Shown here: in pieces, positions 25,367 to 38,724 of the stretch
Layout of the letters: every line of letters begins with the position of its first letter
Numbering within the stretch: the first letter of the stretch is position 1
NCBI GenBank assembly: GCA_029961685.1
Contig: JARWKL010000001.1
Coordinates: 31,198,295 to 31,262,294 of the forward strand
Direction of reading: 5' to 3'
Source of the DNA: Aristolochia californica
Lineage: Eukaryota; Streptophyta; Magnoliopsida; Piperales; Aristolochiaceae
DNA length: 64,000 bases
The notes under the pieces: generated by a model
Told to the model about the DNA's origin: nothing
The model's input: the letters and a program-made list of their open reading frames with translations, nothing else
Database searches by the model: none
Translations under genes and position numbers: made by a program

Positions 25367-28088
25367 CTATATTACCATAAGAAATGACTAATGGATTGGG
25401 AGTCAATACTCAGTTAAAAATCCCCTGCCTCCCCCTTTTCCCGACGATTGCAAAACCTAATAAATCAAAACTATAAAGAGCTCACAATCCCTAAACATTA
25501 CAGTCACTCTTCGGAATTATCTCTCTCTACATTTGTCCATTGTGCATTTTCATTTTAGATATACTCTTTTTTCTTAAATCAAAACTTTGAGTTTTCGCTC
25601 TCCCTTCATCCCATAAACCAAAAAGGCAAATAGATCATAACGAAATGAAAATTTTAGAGTTTACGTATGGAAAAAATTTAAAAAAAAAAACAAATGTAAG
25701 TAAAGAAAATTTATTCTCACACCAGAAATGAACACAAAAGTTTTGTTGTCCAAGTTTGTGAAATTCCACTAGTTCACCGCTAACAGCTTGGAATTTATAA
25801 GAAAGAGATTTCTTCCAGGCATGCTTTAAAAATGGATATGCAAGCTTGAAAAATGTTAAAGGTGCAAATAATCTACGGATCCAAACCATTTAAAGAGAAT
25901 AACAAACGCTCATTAAATTCTCAAGTGAACGTGCAGTGGGATATTTACCTGAGTCAAACATGCCATTATTTTGCCCATTTACAATAAGCTGACCTAATGA
26001 TCATAGGTGATTGTAAAGTGAATAATCTTGCATAACGGGCTATATTACCCTAAGAAATTAATTATGGATTCGGAGTCAACACTCAGTTAAAAATCCCCCG
26101 CCTCCCCCTTTTCCCGACATTTTCAAAACTGGATATATAAAAATTAAAAAGAGCTTACAATCCCTAAAAATTACAGACACTCTTTGGAATTATCTCTCTC
26201 TACATTTGAGCATTGTGCATTTCCATTTTAGATGTACACTTTTTTCTTAAATCAAAACTTTGAGTTTTCACACTCCCTTCATGCCATAAATCAAAAAGGC
26301 AAATAGATCAAAACTAAAAGAAAATTTTAGAGTTTATGTATGGAAAAAATTTAAAACAATAACAAATGTAACTAAGGAAAATTTATTCACACACCGCAAA
26401 TGAATTCAAAAGTTTTGTTGTCCCAGTTTTGGAAATTCCACTAGTTGTTGTCCCTAACACTTTGAATTTTATAAGAAAGAGATTTCTTCCACACATGCTT
26501 TAAAAATGGTATGCATGCTTGAAACATGTTAAAGATGCAAATCACCTATGGATCCAAAACTTGTAAAGAGAATAACAAACACTCATTAAATTCTCAGGTG
26601 AACGTGCGGTGGGATATTTACCTGAGTCAAACCAGTCATTATTTTGCCCATAAAAAAAAAGCTGACCTAACGATCATAGATGATTGTAAAGTGATTTATC
26701 ATGCGTGACGGGCTATATTACCCTCAGAAATGCATTATGGATTGGGAGGCCACACTCAGTTAAAAATCCCTTGCGTCCCCCTTTTCCCAACGATTGAAAA
26801 ACCTGATATTTAAAAACTAAAAAGAGCTTACAATCCCTAAAAGTTATAGAAAATCTTTGGAATTATCTCTTTCCAAATTTGTGTATTGTGCATTTCCATT
26901 TTAGATGTACACTTTTTTCTTAAATCACAACTTTTAGTTTTCGCTCTCCTTTCATCCCGTAAACAAAAAAGGAAAATAGATCACCAAAAAAATGAAAAGT
27001 TTAGAGTTGATGAATGTTAAAAAATTTTAAAAAAATAACAAATGTAAGGAAAGAAAATTTTTCACACACCAAAAATGAACACAAAAGATTTGTTGTCCAA
27101 GTTTGAGAAATTCCACTAGTTCAACCCTAATAGCTTTGAATTTTATAAGATAGCGATTTCATCCACAAATGCTTTAAAAATGGATATGCATGAATGCTTG
27201 AAACATATTAATGATGCAAATCACCTATGGATCCAAACCTTTTAAAGAGAAGAACAAATGCTCAATAAATTCTCAAGTGAACGTGCGGTGGGATATTTAC
27301 CTGAGTCAAACAAGCCATTATTTTGCCCATTTACAAAAAGCCGACCTAACGATCATGGATGATTATAAAGTGATTTATCATGCGTAACGGGCTATATTAC
27401 CCTAAGAAATGACTTATGGATTGGGAGTCAACACTCAGTTAAAAATCCCCGCCTCCCCCTTTTCCCGACAATTGCAAAACCTGATATATAAAAACTAAAA
27501 AGAGCTTTCAATCCCTAAAAATTACAGACACTCTTTGGAATTATCTCTCTCTATATTTGTGCATTGTGCATTTCCATTTTAGATGTAGTCTTTTTTCATA
27601 AATAAAAATTTTGAGTTTTCGCTCTCCCTTCATCCCGTAAACCAAAAAGGCAAAAAGATCACAACCAAATGAAAATTTTAGAGTTTATGAATGAAATAAT
27701 TAAAAAAAAAACAAATTTTGGAAAAGAAAATTTATTCACACACCACTAATGAGGAGAAAAGTTTTGTTGCCCAAGTTTGGGAAATTCTACTAGTAAATCC
27801 CTAATAGCTTGGAATTGAAAAACGAATATGCATGCTTGAGACATGTTAAATATGCAAATCACCTATGGATCCAAACATTTTAAAGAGATTAAAAAATGCT
27901 CATTAAATTCTCAAGTGAATGTGCGGTGGGATATTTACCCGAGTCAAAAAAGCCATTATTTTTCCCATTTACAAAACACCGACCTCACGATCATAGATGT
28001 TTGTAAAGTGATTTATCATGCGTAACGGGCTATATTACCCTAAGAAATGACTTATGGATTGGGAGTCAACACTCAGTTAAAAATCCCC
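25367..28088 (+). repeat. Block Y'1, near-copy of Y with a different 3' end
   Basis: The first part follows Y1 at an offset of 6,689. The last monomer and a half instead carry ttttgcccat and gattataaag, as in the partial block at 16,630-17,452. This makes Y' look like a recombinant: Y at its 5' side, left-edge sequence at its 3' side. An A-run near 25,680 is one base longer than in Y1. Copies at 25,367 and 36,003 match closely. Confidence 0.85.
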
Positions 28089-31000
28089 CGCCTCCCCCTT
28101 TCCCGACGATTGCCAAACCTGATATATAAAAACTAAAAAGAGCTTACAATCACTAAAAATTATAGACACTCGTCGGAATTATCTCTCTCTACATTTGTGC
28201 ATTGTGCATTTCCATTTTAGTTGTACACTTTTTTCTTCAATCAAAACTTTTAGTTTTTGTTCTCCCTTTATCCCGTAAAAAAAAAGGCGAATAGATCACA
28301 AAAAAATGAAAATTTTTCACACGCCACAAATGAATACAAATTTTTTTTGACCAAGTTTGGGAAATTCCACTAGTTCAACCCTAACAGCTTAGAATTTTAT
28401 AAGAAAGAGATTTCGTCCACACACTTTAAAAATGGATATGCATGCTTGAAACAGGTTAAAGAAGCAAATCGCCTATGGATCCAAATCTTTTAAAGAGATT
28501 AACAAACGCTCAATAAATTCTCAAGTGAGCGTGCGGTGGGATATTTACCAGATTCAAACATACCATTATTTTGCCAATTTCAAAAAAGCTGACCTAACAA
28601 TCATAAATGATTGTAAAGTGATTTATCATGCATAACGGGATATATTACCCTAAGAAATGACTTATGGATTGGGAGTCAACACTCAGTTAAAAATCCCCTG
28701 CTTCCCCCTTTTCTCGACGATTGCAAAACTTTATATATAAATACTAAAAAGAGTTTACAATCCCTAAAAACTAAAGTCACTCTTTGTAATTATCTCTATC
28801 TACATTTTTGTATTGTGCATTTCCATTTTAGATGCACTCTTTTTTCATAAATCAAAACTTTGAGTTTTGGCATTCCCTTCATCCTGTAAACCAAAAAGGC
28901 AAATAGATTGCAACCAATTGAAAATTTTAGAGTTTATGTATGGAAAAATTTTAAAAGAATAACAAATGTAAGTAAAGAAAATTTATTCACACACCAAAAA
29001 TGAACACAAAAGTTTTGTCGTCCAAGGTTGGGAAATTCCACTAGTTGTTGACCCTAACAGCTTGGAATTTTATAAGAAAGAGATTTCTTCCACATATGCT
29101 TTAAAAACGAAAATGCATGCTAGAAACATGTTAAAGATGCAAATCACCTATGGATCCAAACCTTTTAAAGAGAATAATGAAGGGTCATTAAATTCTCAAG
29201 TGAATGTGCGGAGGGATATTTACCCGAGTCAAACAAGCCATTATTTTGCCCACTAACAAAAAGCTGACCTAACAATCATAGATGATTTTAAAGTGATTTT
29301 TCATGCATAACGGGCTATATTACCATAAGAAATGACTAACGGATTGGGAGTCAATACTCAGTTAAAAATCCCCTGCCTCCCCCTTTTCCCGACGATTGCA
29401 AAACCTAATAAATCAAAACTATAAAGAGCTCACAATCCCTAAACATTACAGTCACTATTCAGAATTATCTCTCTCTACATTTGTCCATTGTGCATTTTCA
29501 TTTTAGATATACTCTTTTTTCTTAAATCAAAACTTTGAGTTTTCGCTCTCCCTTCATCCCATAAACCAAAAAGGCAAATAGATCATAACAAAATGAAAAT
29601 TTTAGAGTTTACGTATGGAAAAAATTTAAAAAAAAAACAAATGTAAGTAAAGAAAATTTATTCTCACACCAGAAATGAACACAAAAGTTTTGTTGTCCAA
29701 GTTTGTGAAATTCCACTAGTTCACCGCTAACAGCTTGGAATTTATAAGAAAGAGATTTCTTCCAGGCATGCTTTAAAAATGGATATGCAAGCTTGAAAAA
29801 TGTTAAAGGTGCAAATAATCTACGGATCCAAACCATTTAAAGAGAATAACAAACGCTCATTAAATTCTCAAGTGAACGTGCAGTGGGATATTTACCTGAG
29901 TCGAACATGCCATTATTTTGCCCATTTACAATAAGCTGACCTAATGATCATAGGTGATTGTAAAGTGAATAATCTTGCATAACGGGCTATATTACCCTAG
30001 GAAATTAATTATGGATTCGGAGTCAACACTCAGTTAAAAATCCCCCGCCTCCCCCTTTTCCCGACATTTTCAAAACTGGATATATAAAAATTAAAAAGAG
30101 CTTACAATCCCTAAAAATTACAGACACTCTTTGGAATTATCTCTCTCTACATTTGAGCATTGTGCATTTCCATTTTAGATGTACACTTTTTTCTTAAATC
30201 AAAACTTTGAGTTTTCACATTCCCTTCATGCCATAAACCAAAAAGGCAATTAGATCAAAACTAAAAGAAAATTTTAGAGTTTATGTATGGAAAAAATTTA
30301 AAACAATAACAAATGTAACTAAGGAAAATTTATTCACACACCGCAAATGAATTCAAAAGTTTTGTTGTCCAAGTTTTGGAAATTCCACTAGTTGTTGTCT
30401 CTAACACTTTGAATTTTATAAGAAAGAGATTTCTTCCACACATGCTTTAAAAATGGTATGCATGCTTGAAACATGTTAAAGATGCAAATCACCTATGGAT
30501 CCAAAACTTGTAAAGAGAATAACAAACACTCATTAAATTCTCAGGTGAACGTGCGGTGGGATATTTACCTGAGTCAAACCAGTCATTATTTTGCCCATAA
30601 AAAAAAAGTTGACCTAACGATCATAGATGATTGTAAAGTGATTTATCATGCGTGACGGGCTATATTACCCTCAGAAATGCATTATGGATTGGGAGGCCAC
30701 ACTCAGTTAAAAATCCCTTGCGTCCCCCTTTTCCCGACGATTGAAAAACCTGATATTTAAAAACTAAAAAGAGCTTACAATCCCTAAAAGTTATAGAAAA
30801 TCTTTGGAATTATCTCTTTCCAAATTTGTATATTGTGCATTTCCATTTTAGATGTACACTTTTTTTTTAAATCACAACTTTTAGTTTTCGCTCTCCTTTC
30901 ATCCCGTAAACAAAAAAGGAAAATAGATCACCAAAAAAATGAAAAGTTTAGAGTTGATGAATCTTAAAAAATTTTAAAAAAATATCAAATGTAAGGAAAG

Positions 31001-34000
31001 AAAATTTTTCACACACCAAAAATGAACACAAAAGATTTGTTGTCCAAGTTTGAGAAATTCCACTAGTTCAACCCTAATAGCTTTGAATTTTATAAGATAG
31101 CGATTTCATCCACACATGCTTTAAAAATGGATATGCATGAATGCTTGAAACATATTAATGGTGCAAATCACCTAAGGATCCAAACCTTTTAAAGAGAAGA
31201 ACAAATGCTCAATAAATTCTCAAGTGAACGTGCGGTGGGATATTTACCTGAGTCAAACAAGCCATTATTTTGTCCATTTACAAAAAGCCGACCTAACGAT
31301 CATGGATGATTGTAAAGTGATTTATCATGCGTAACGGGCTATATTACCCTAAGAAATGACTTATGGATTGGGAGTCAACACTCAGTTAAAAATCCCCGCC
31401 TCCCCCTTTTCCCGACAATTGCAAAACCTGATATATAAAAACTAAAAAGAGCTTTCAATCCCTAAAAATTACAGACACTCTTTGGAATTATCTCTCTCTA
31501 TATTTGTGCATTGTGCATTTCCATTTTAGATGTAGTCTTTTTTCATAAATAAAAATTTTGAGTTTTCGCTCTCCCTTCATCCCGTAAACCAAAAAGGCAA
31601 AAAGATCACAACCAAATGAAAATTTTAGAGTTTATGAATGAAATAATTAAAAAAAAAACAAATTTTGGAAAAGAAAATTTATTCACACACCACTAATGAG
31701 GAGAAAAGTTTTGTTGCCCAAGTTTGGGAAATTCTACTAGTAAATCCCTAATAGCTTGGAATTGAAAAACGAATATGCATGCTTGAGACATGTTAAATAT
31801 GCAAATCACCTATGGATCCAAACATTTTAAAGAGATTAAAAAATGCTCATTAAATTCTCAAGTGAATGTGCGGTGGGATATTTACCCGAGTCAAAAAAGC
31901 CATTATTTTTCCCATTTACAAAACACCGACCTCACGATCATAGATGTTTGTAAAGTGATTTATCATGCGTAACGGGCTATATTACCCTAAGAAATGACTT
32001 ATGGATTGGGAGTCAACACTCAGTTAAAAATCCCCTGCCTCCCTCTTTTCCCAATGATTGAAAAACCTAATAAATCAAAACTAAAAAGTGCGCACAATCC
32101 CTAAATATTACAACTACTCTTGGGAATTATCTCTCTCTACATTTGTCCATTGTGCATTTCCATTTTAGATATACTCTTTTTTCTTAAATCAAAACTTTGA
32201 GTTTCGCTCTCCCTTCATCCCGTAAACCAAAAAGGTAAATAGATCACAACAAAATGAAAATTTTAGAGTCTATGTTTGGAAAAATTTTAAAACAATAAAA
32301 AATGTAAGTAAAGAAAATTTATTCACAAAACCCAAATGAACACAAAAGTTTTGTTGTCCAAGTTTGGGAAATTCCACTAGTTGTTGACCCTAACAGCTTA
32401 GAATTTTGTAAGAAAGAGATTTCTTCCACACATGCTTTAAAAACGGTTATTCATGTTTGACACATGTTAAAGATGCAAATCACCTATGGACCCAAAACTT
32501 TTAAAGAGAATAACAAACACTCACTAAATTCTCATGTGAACGTGCGGTGCGATATTTACCTGAGTCAAACAAGCCTTTATTTTTCCCATTTGTAAAAAGC
32601 TGACTTAACGATCATAGATCATTGTAAAGTGATTTATCATGCGTAACGGGATATATTACCCTAAGAAATGGTATATGGATTGGGAGTCAACACTGTTAAA
32701 AATCCCCTGCCTCCCCCTTTTCCCAACGATTGCAAAACCTGATATATAAAAACTAAAAAGAGCTTACAATCCCTAAAAATTATAGACACTCTTTGGAATT
32801 ATCTCTCTCTTCATTTGTGCATTGTGAATTTCCTTTTTAGATGTACACTTCTTTCTTAAATCAAAACTTTTAGTTTTCGCTCTCCCTTCACCCCATAAAC
32901 AGAAACGACAAATAGATCACAAAAAAATGAAAGTTTTTAGAGTTTATGAATGGAAAAAATTTAAAACAATAACAAATGTAAGTAAAGAAAATTTATTCAC
33001 ATACCACAAATGAACACAAATGTTTTGTAGTCCAAGTTTCGAAAATTCCACTAGTTCAACTCTAACAGCTTGGAATTTTATAAGAAAGAGATTTCATCCA
33101 CACATGCTTTAAAAATTGATATGCAAGCTTGAAAAATGTTAAAGGTGCAAATCAACTACGGATCCAAACCTTTTACAGGGAATAACAAACGCTCATTAAA
33201 TTCTCAAGAACGTGCGGTGGGATATTTACCTAAGTCAAACATGCCATTATTTTTCCCATTTACAATAAGCTGACCTAACGATCATAGATGATTGTAAAGT
33301 GATTTATCATGCGTAATGGGCTATATTACCCTAAGAAATGACATATGGATTTGGAGTCAACACTCAGTTAAAAATCCCATGCCTCCCCCTTTTCTCGACA
33401 ATTGCAAAACCTAATATATAAATACTAGAAAGTGCTTACAATCCCTTAAAATTATAGACTCTCTTTAGAATTATCTCTCTCTACTTTTGTGCATTGTGCA
33501 TTTCCATTTTAGATGTACTATTTTTTTTTAAATCAAAACTTTGAGTTTTCGCTCTCCCTTCATCCCGTAAACCAAAAAGGCAAATAGATCACAACAAAAT
33601 CAAAATTTTAGAGTTTATGTACGGAAAAAATTTAAAACAATAATTAATTTACATAAAGAAAATTTATGCACACACCACAAATGAACACAAAAGTTTGTTG
33701 TCCAAGTTTGGCAAAATCCACTAGTTCAACCCTATCAGCGTGGAATTTTATAAGAAAGATATTTCTTCCACACATGCTTTAAAAATGGATATGCATGCTT
33801 GAAATATGTTCAAGATGCAAATCACCTATGGACCCAAACCTTTTGAAGAGAATAACAAACAATCATTAAATTCTCAAGTGAACGTGCGGTGGGATATTTA
33901 CCCAAGTCAAACAAGCCATTCTTTTGCCCATTTACAAAAAGCAGACCTAACGATCATAGATGATTGTAAAGTGATTTATCATGCGTAACGGGGTATATTA

Positions 34001-37000
34001 CCCAAAGAAATGACTTATGGATTGGGAGTCAACACTCGGTTAAAAATTTCCCACCTCCCCCTTTACCCGACGATTGCAAAACCATATATAAAAATTAAAA
34101 AGAGCTTACAATCCCTAAAAATTACAGACAGTCTTTGGAATTATCTCTCTCTAAATTTGTGCATTGTGCATTTCCATTTTATATGTACTCTTATTTCTTA
34201 AATCAAAACTTTGAGTTTTCGCTCTCCCTTCATCCCGTAAACAAAAAAGGCAAATAGATCACAACAAAATGAAAATTTTAGAGTTTTTGTTTGGAAAAAA
34301 TTTAAAACAATAACAAATGTAAGTAAAGAAAATTTTTTCACACGCCACAAATGAACACAAGATTTTGTTGTCCAAGTTTGGGAAATTCCACTAGTTGTTG
34401 ACCTTAACAGCTTGGAATTTTATAAGAAAGAGATTTCTTCCACACATGCTTTAAAAATGGATATGCACGCTTCAAATAGTTTAAAGATGCAAATCACCTA
34501 TGGATCCAAACCTTTTAAAGAGAATAACAAACGCGCATTAAATTCTGAAGGAACGTGTGGGGGGATATTTACCCGAGTCAAACAAGCCGTTATTTTGCCT
34601 ATTAACAAAAAGCTAACCTAATGAAGATAGATGATTTTAAAATGATTTTTCATGCGTAATGGGCCATATTATGCTAAGAAATGACATATGGATTGGGAGT
34701 CAACACTCAGTTAAAAATCCTCTGCCTCTCCCTTTTCTTGACGATTTCAAAACCTAATAAATTAAAACTAAAAAGAGCTCACAATCCGTAAATATTACAG
34801 TCACTCTTTGGAATTATCTCTCTCTACATTTTTCCATTGAGCATTTCCATTTTAGATATAATCTTTTTTCTTAAATCAAAAATTTGAATTTTTTCTCTCC
34901 CATCACCCTGTAAACCAAAAACGCAAATCGATCATTACAAAATGAAAATTTTAGAGTTTATGTATGGAAAAAATTTTAAACAAAAACAAATGTAAGTAAA
35001 GAAAATTTCTTCACATACCACAAATGAACACAAAAGTTTTGTCGTCCAAGTTTTGGAAATTCCACTAGTTCAACCATAACAGCTTGGAATTTTATAAGAA
35101 AGAGATTTCTTCCACGCATGCTTTAAAAATGGATATGCAATCTTGAAAAATGTTAAAGGTGAAAATCGACTATGGATCCAAACCTTTTAAAGAGAATAAC
35201 AAACACTCATTAAATTCTCAAGTGAACGTGCGGTGGGATATTTACCCGAGTCAAACAAGCCATTATTTTGCCCATTTACAAAAAGCTCACCTAACGATCA
35301 TAGATGATTGTAAAGTGATTTTTCATGCGTAACGGGCTATAATACCCTAAGAAATTACTTATTGATCGGGAGTCAACACTCAGTTAAAAATCCCCCGCCT
35401 CCCCCTTTTCCCGACGATTGCAAAACTTGATATATAAAAACTATAAAGAGATTACAATCCCTAAAAATTACAGACACCCTTTGGAATTATCTCTCTCTAC
35501 ATTTGTGCATTGTGCATTTTAGATGTACTCTTTTTTCTGAAATCAAAACTTTGAGTTTTCGCTCTCCCTTCATCCCGTAAACCAAAAAGGCAAATAGATC
35601 ACAAAAAAAAGAAAATTTTAGATTTTTATGTATGGAAAAAATTTAAAACAATAACAAATGTAAGTGAAGAAAATTTTTCACACACCACAAATGAACACAA
35701 AAGTTTTGTTGTCCAAGTTTGGGAAATTCCACTAGTTCAACCCTAACGGCTTGGAATTTTATTAGAAAGAGATTTCTTCCACACATGCTTTAAAAATGGA
35801 TACGCAAGCTTGACACATGTTCAAGATGCAAATCTCCTACGGATCCAAACCTTTTAAAGAGAATAACAAACGCTCATTAAATTATCAAGTGAACGTGCGG
35901 TGGTATTTTTACCCGAGTCAAACAAACCAGTCTTTGCACATTTACAAAAAGCTGACCTAACGATCATAGATGATTGTAAAGTGATTTATCATGCGTAACG
36001 GGCTATATTACCATAAGAAATGACTAATGGATTGGGAGTCAATACTCAGTTAAAAATCCCCTGCCTCCCCCTTTTCCCGACGATTGCAAAACCTAATAAA
36101 TCAAAACTATAAAGAGCTCACAATCCCTAAACATTACAGTCACTCTTCGGAATTATCTCTCTCTACATTTGTCCATTGTGCATTTTCATTTTAGATATAC
36201 TCTTTTTTCTTAAATCAAAACTTTGAGTTTTCGCTCTCCCTTCATCCCATAAACCAAAAAGGCAAATAGATCATAACGAAATGAAAATTTTAGAGTTTAC
36301 GTATGGAAAAAATTTAAAAAAAAAAACAAATGTAAGTAAAGAAAATTTATTCTCACACCAGAAATGAACACAAAAGTTTTGTTGTCCAAGTTTGTGAAAT
36401 TCCACTAGTTCACCGCTAACAGCTTGGAATTTATAAGAAAGAGATTTCTTCCAGGCATGCTTTAAAAATGGATATGCAAGCTTGAAAAATGTTAAAGGTG
36501 CAAATAATCTACGGATCCAAACCATTTAAAGAGAATAACAAACGCTCATTAAATTCTCAAGTGAACGTGCAGTGGGATATTTACCTGAGTCAAACATGCC
36601 ATTATTTTGCCCATTTACAATAAGCTGACCTAATGATCATAGGTGATTGTAAAGTGAATAATCTTGCATAACGGGCTATATTACCCTAAGAAATTAATTA
36701 TGGATTCGGAGTCAACACTCAGTTAAAAATCCCCCGCCTCCCCCTTTTCCCGACATTTTCAAAACTGGATATATAAAAATTAAAAAGAGCTTACAATCCC
36801 TAAAAATTACAGACACTCTTTGGAATTATCTCTCTCTACATTTGAGCATTGTGCATTTCCATTTTAGATGTACACTTTTTTCTTAAATCAAAACTTTGAG
36901 TTTTCACACTCCCTTCATGCCATAAATCAAAAAGGCAAATAGATCAAAACTAAAAGAAAATTTTAGAGTTTATGTATGGAAAAAATTTAAAACAATAACA

Positions 37001-38724
37001 AATGTAACTAAGGAAAATTTATTCACACACCGCAAATGAATTCAAAAGTTTTGTTGTCCCAGTTTTGGAAATTCCACTAGTTGTTGTCCCTAACACTTTG
37101 AATTTTATAAGAAAGAGATTTCTTCCACACATGCTTTAAAAATGGTATGCATGCTTGAAACATGTTAAAGATGCAAATCACCTATGGATCCAAAACTTGT
37201 AAAGAGAATAACAAACACTCATTAAATTCTCAGGTGAACGTGCGGTGGGATATTTACCTGAGTCAAACCAGTCATTATTTTGCCCATAAAAAAAAAGCTG
37301 ACCTAACGATCATAGATGATTGTAAAGTGATTTATCATGCGTGACGGGCTATATTACCCTCAGAAATGCATTATGGATTGGGAGGCCACACTCAGTTAAA
37401 AATCCCTTGCGTCCCCCTTTTCCCAACGATTGAAAAACCTGATATTTAAAAACTAAAAAGAGCTTACAATCCCTAAAAGTTATAGAAAATCTTTGGAATT
37501 ATCTCTTTCCAAATTTGTGTATTGTGCATTTCCATTTTAGATGTACACTTTTTTCTTAAATCACAACTTTTAGTTTTCGCTCTCCTTTCATCCCGTAAAC
37601 AAAAAAGGAAAATAGATCACCAAAAAAATGAAAAGTTTACAGTTGATGAATGTTAAAAAATTTTAAAAAAATAACAAATGTAAGGAAAGAAAATTTTTCA
37701 CACACCAAAAATGAACACAAAAGATTTGTTGTCCAAGTTTGAGAAATTCCACTAGTTCAACCCTAATAGCTTTGAATTTTATAAGATAGCGATTTCATCC
37801 ACAAATGCTTTAAAAATGGATATGCATGAATGCTTGAAACATATTAATGATGCAAATCACCTATGGATCCAAACCTTTTAAAGAGAAGAACAAATGCTCA
37901 ATAAATTCTCAAGTGAACGTGCGGTGGGATATTTACCTGAGTCAAACAAGCCATTATTTTGCCCATTTACAAAAAGCCGACCTAACGATCATGGATGATT
38001 ATAAAGTGATTTATCATGCGTAACGGGCTATATTACCCTAAGAAATGACTTATGGATTGGGAGTCAACACTCAGTTAAAAATCCCCGCCTCCCCCTTTTC
38101 CCGACAATTGCAAAACCTGATATATAAAAACTAAAAAGAGCTTTCAATCCCTAAAAATTACAGACACTCTTTGGAATTATCTCTCTCTATATTTGTGCAT
38201 TGTGCATTTCCATTTTAGATGTAGTCTTTTTTCATAAATAAAAATTTTGAGTTTTCGCTCTCCCTTCATCCCGTAAACCAAAAAGGCAAAAAGATCACAA
38301 CCAAATGAAAATTTTAGAGTTTATGAATGAAATAATTAAAAAAAAAACAAATTTTGGAAAAGAAAATTTATTCACACACCACTAATGAGGAGAAAAGTTT
38401 TGTTGCCCAAGTTTGGGAAATTCTACTAGTAAATCCCTAATAGCTTGGAATTGAAAAACGAATATGCATGCTTGAGACATGTTAAATATGCAAATCACCT
38501 ATGGATCCAAACATTTTAAAGAGATTAAAAAATGCTCATTAAATTCTCAAGTGAATGTGCGGTGGGATATTTACCCGAGTCAAAAAAGCCATTATTTTTC
38601 CCATTTACAAAACACCGACCTCACGATCATAGATGTTTGTAAAGTGATTTATCATGCGTAACGGGCTATATTACCCTAAGAAATGACTTATGGATTGGGA
38701 GTCAACACTCAGTTAAAAATCCCC
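28089..38724 (+). repeat. HOR copy 2 (complete): X2-Y2-Z2-Y'2
   Basis: Second complete unit, with X 28,089-29,310, Y 29,311-32,035, Z 32,036-36,002 and Y' 36,003-38,724. Anchors are 28453, 29128, 29800, 30473, 31152, 31790, 32464, 33136, 33806, 34478, 35150, 35817, 36489, 37162, 37841 and 38479. It is nearly identical to copy 1. Seen differences include 33,273 (a; g in copy 1) and 37,640 (c; g at 27,004 in copy 1). No length change relative to copy 1 was found at any anchor. Confidence 0.93.

Larger units (their letters stand above)
17453..28088 (+). repeat. HOR copy 1 (complete): X1-Y1-Z1-Y'1
   Basis: Complete 10,636-bp unit. Anchors inside are 17817, 18492, 19164, 19837, 20516, 21154, 21828, 22500, 23170, 23842, 24514, 25181, 25853, 26526, 27205 and 27843. 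Sub-blocks are X 17,453-18,674, Y 18,675-21,399, Z 21,400-25,366 and Y' 25,367-28,088. Limits were set at the first clear mismatch when blocks were compared, so each may be off by tens of bases. Confidence 0.93.
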
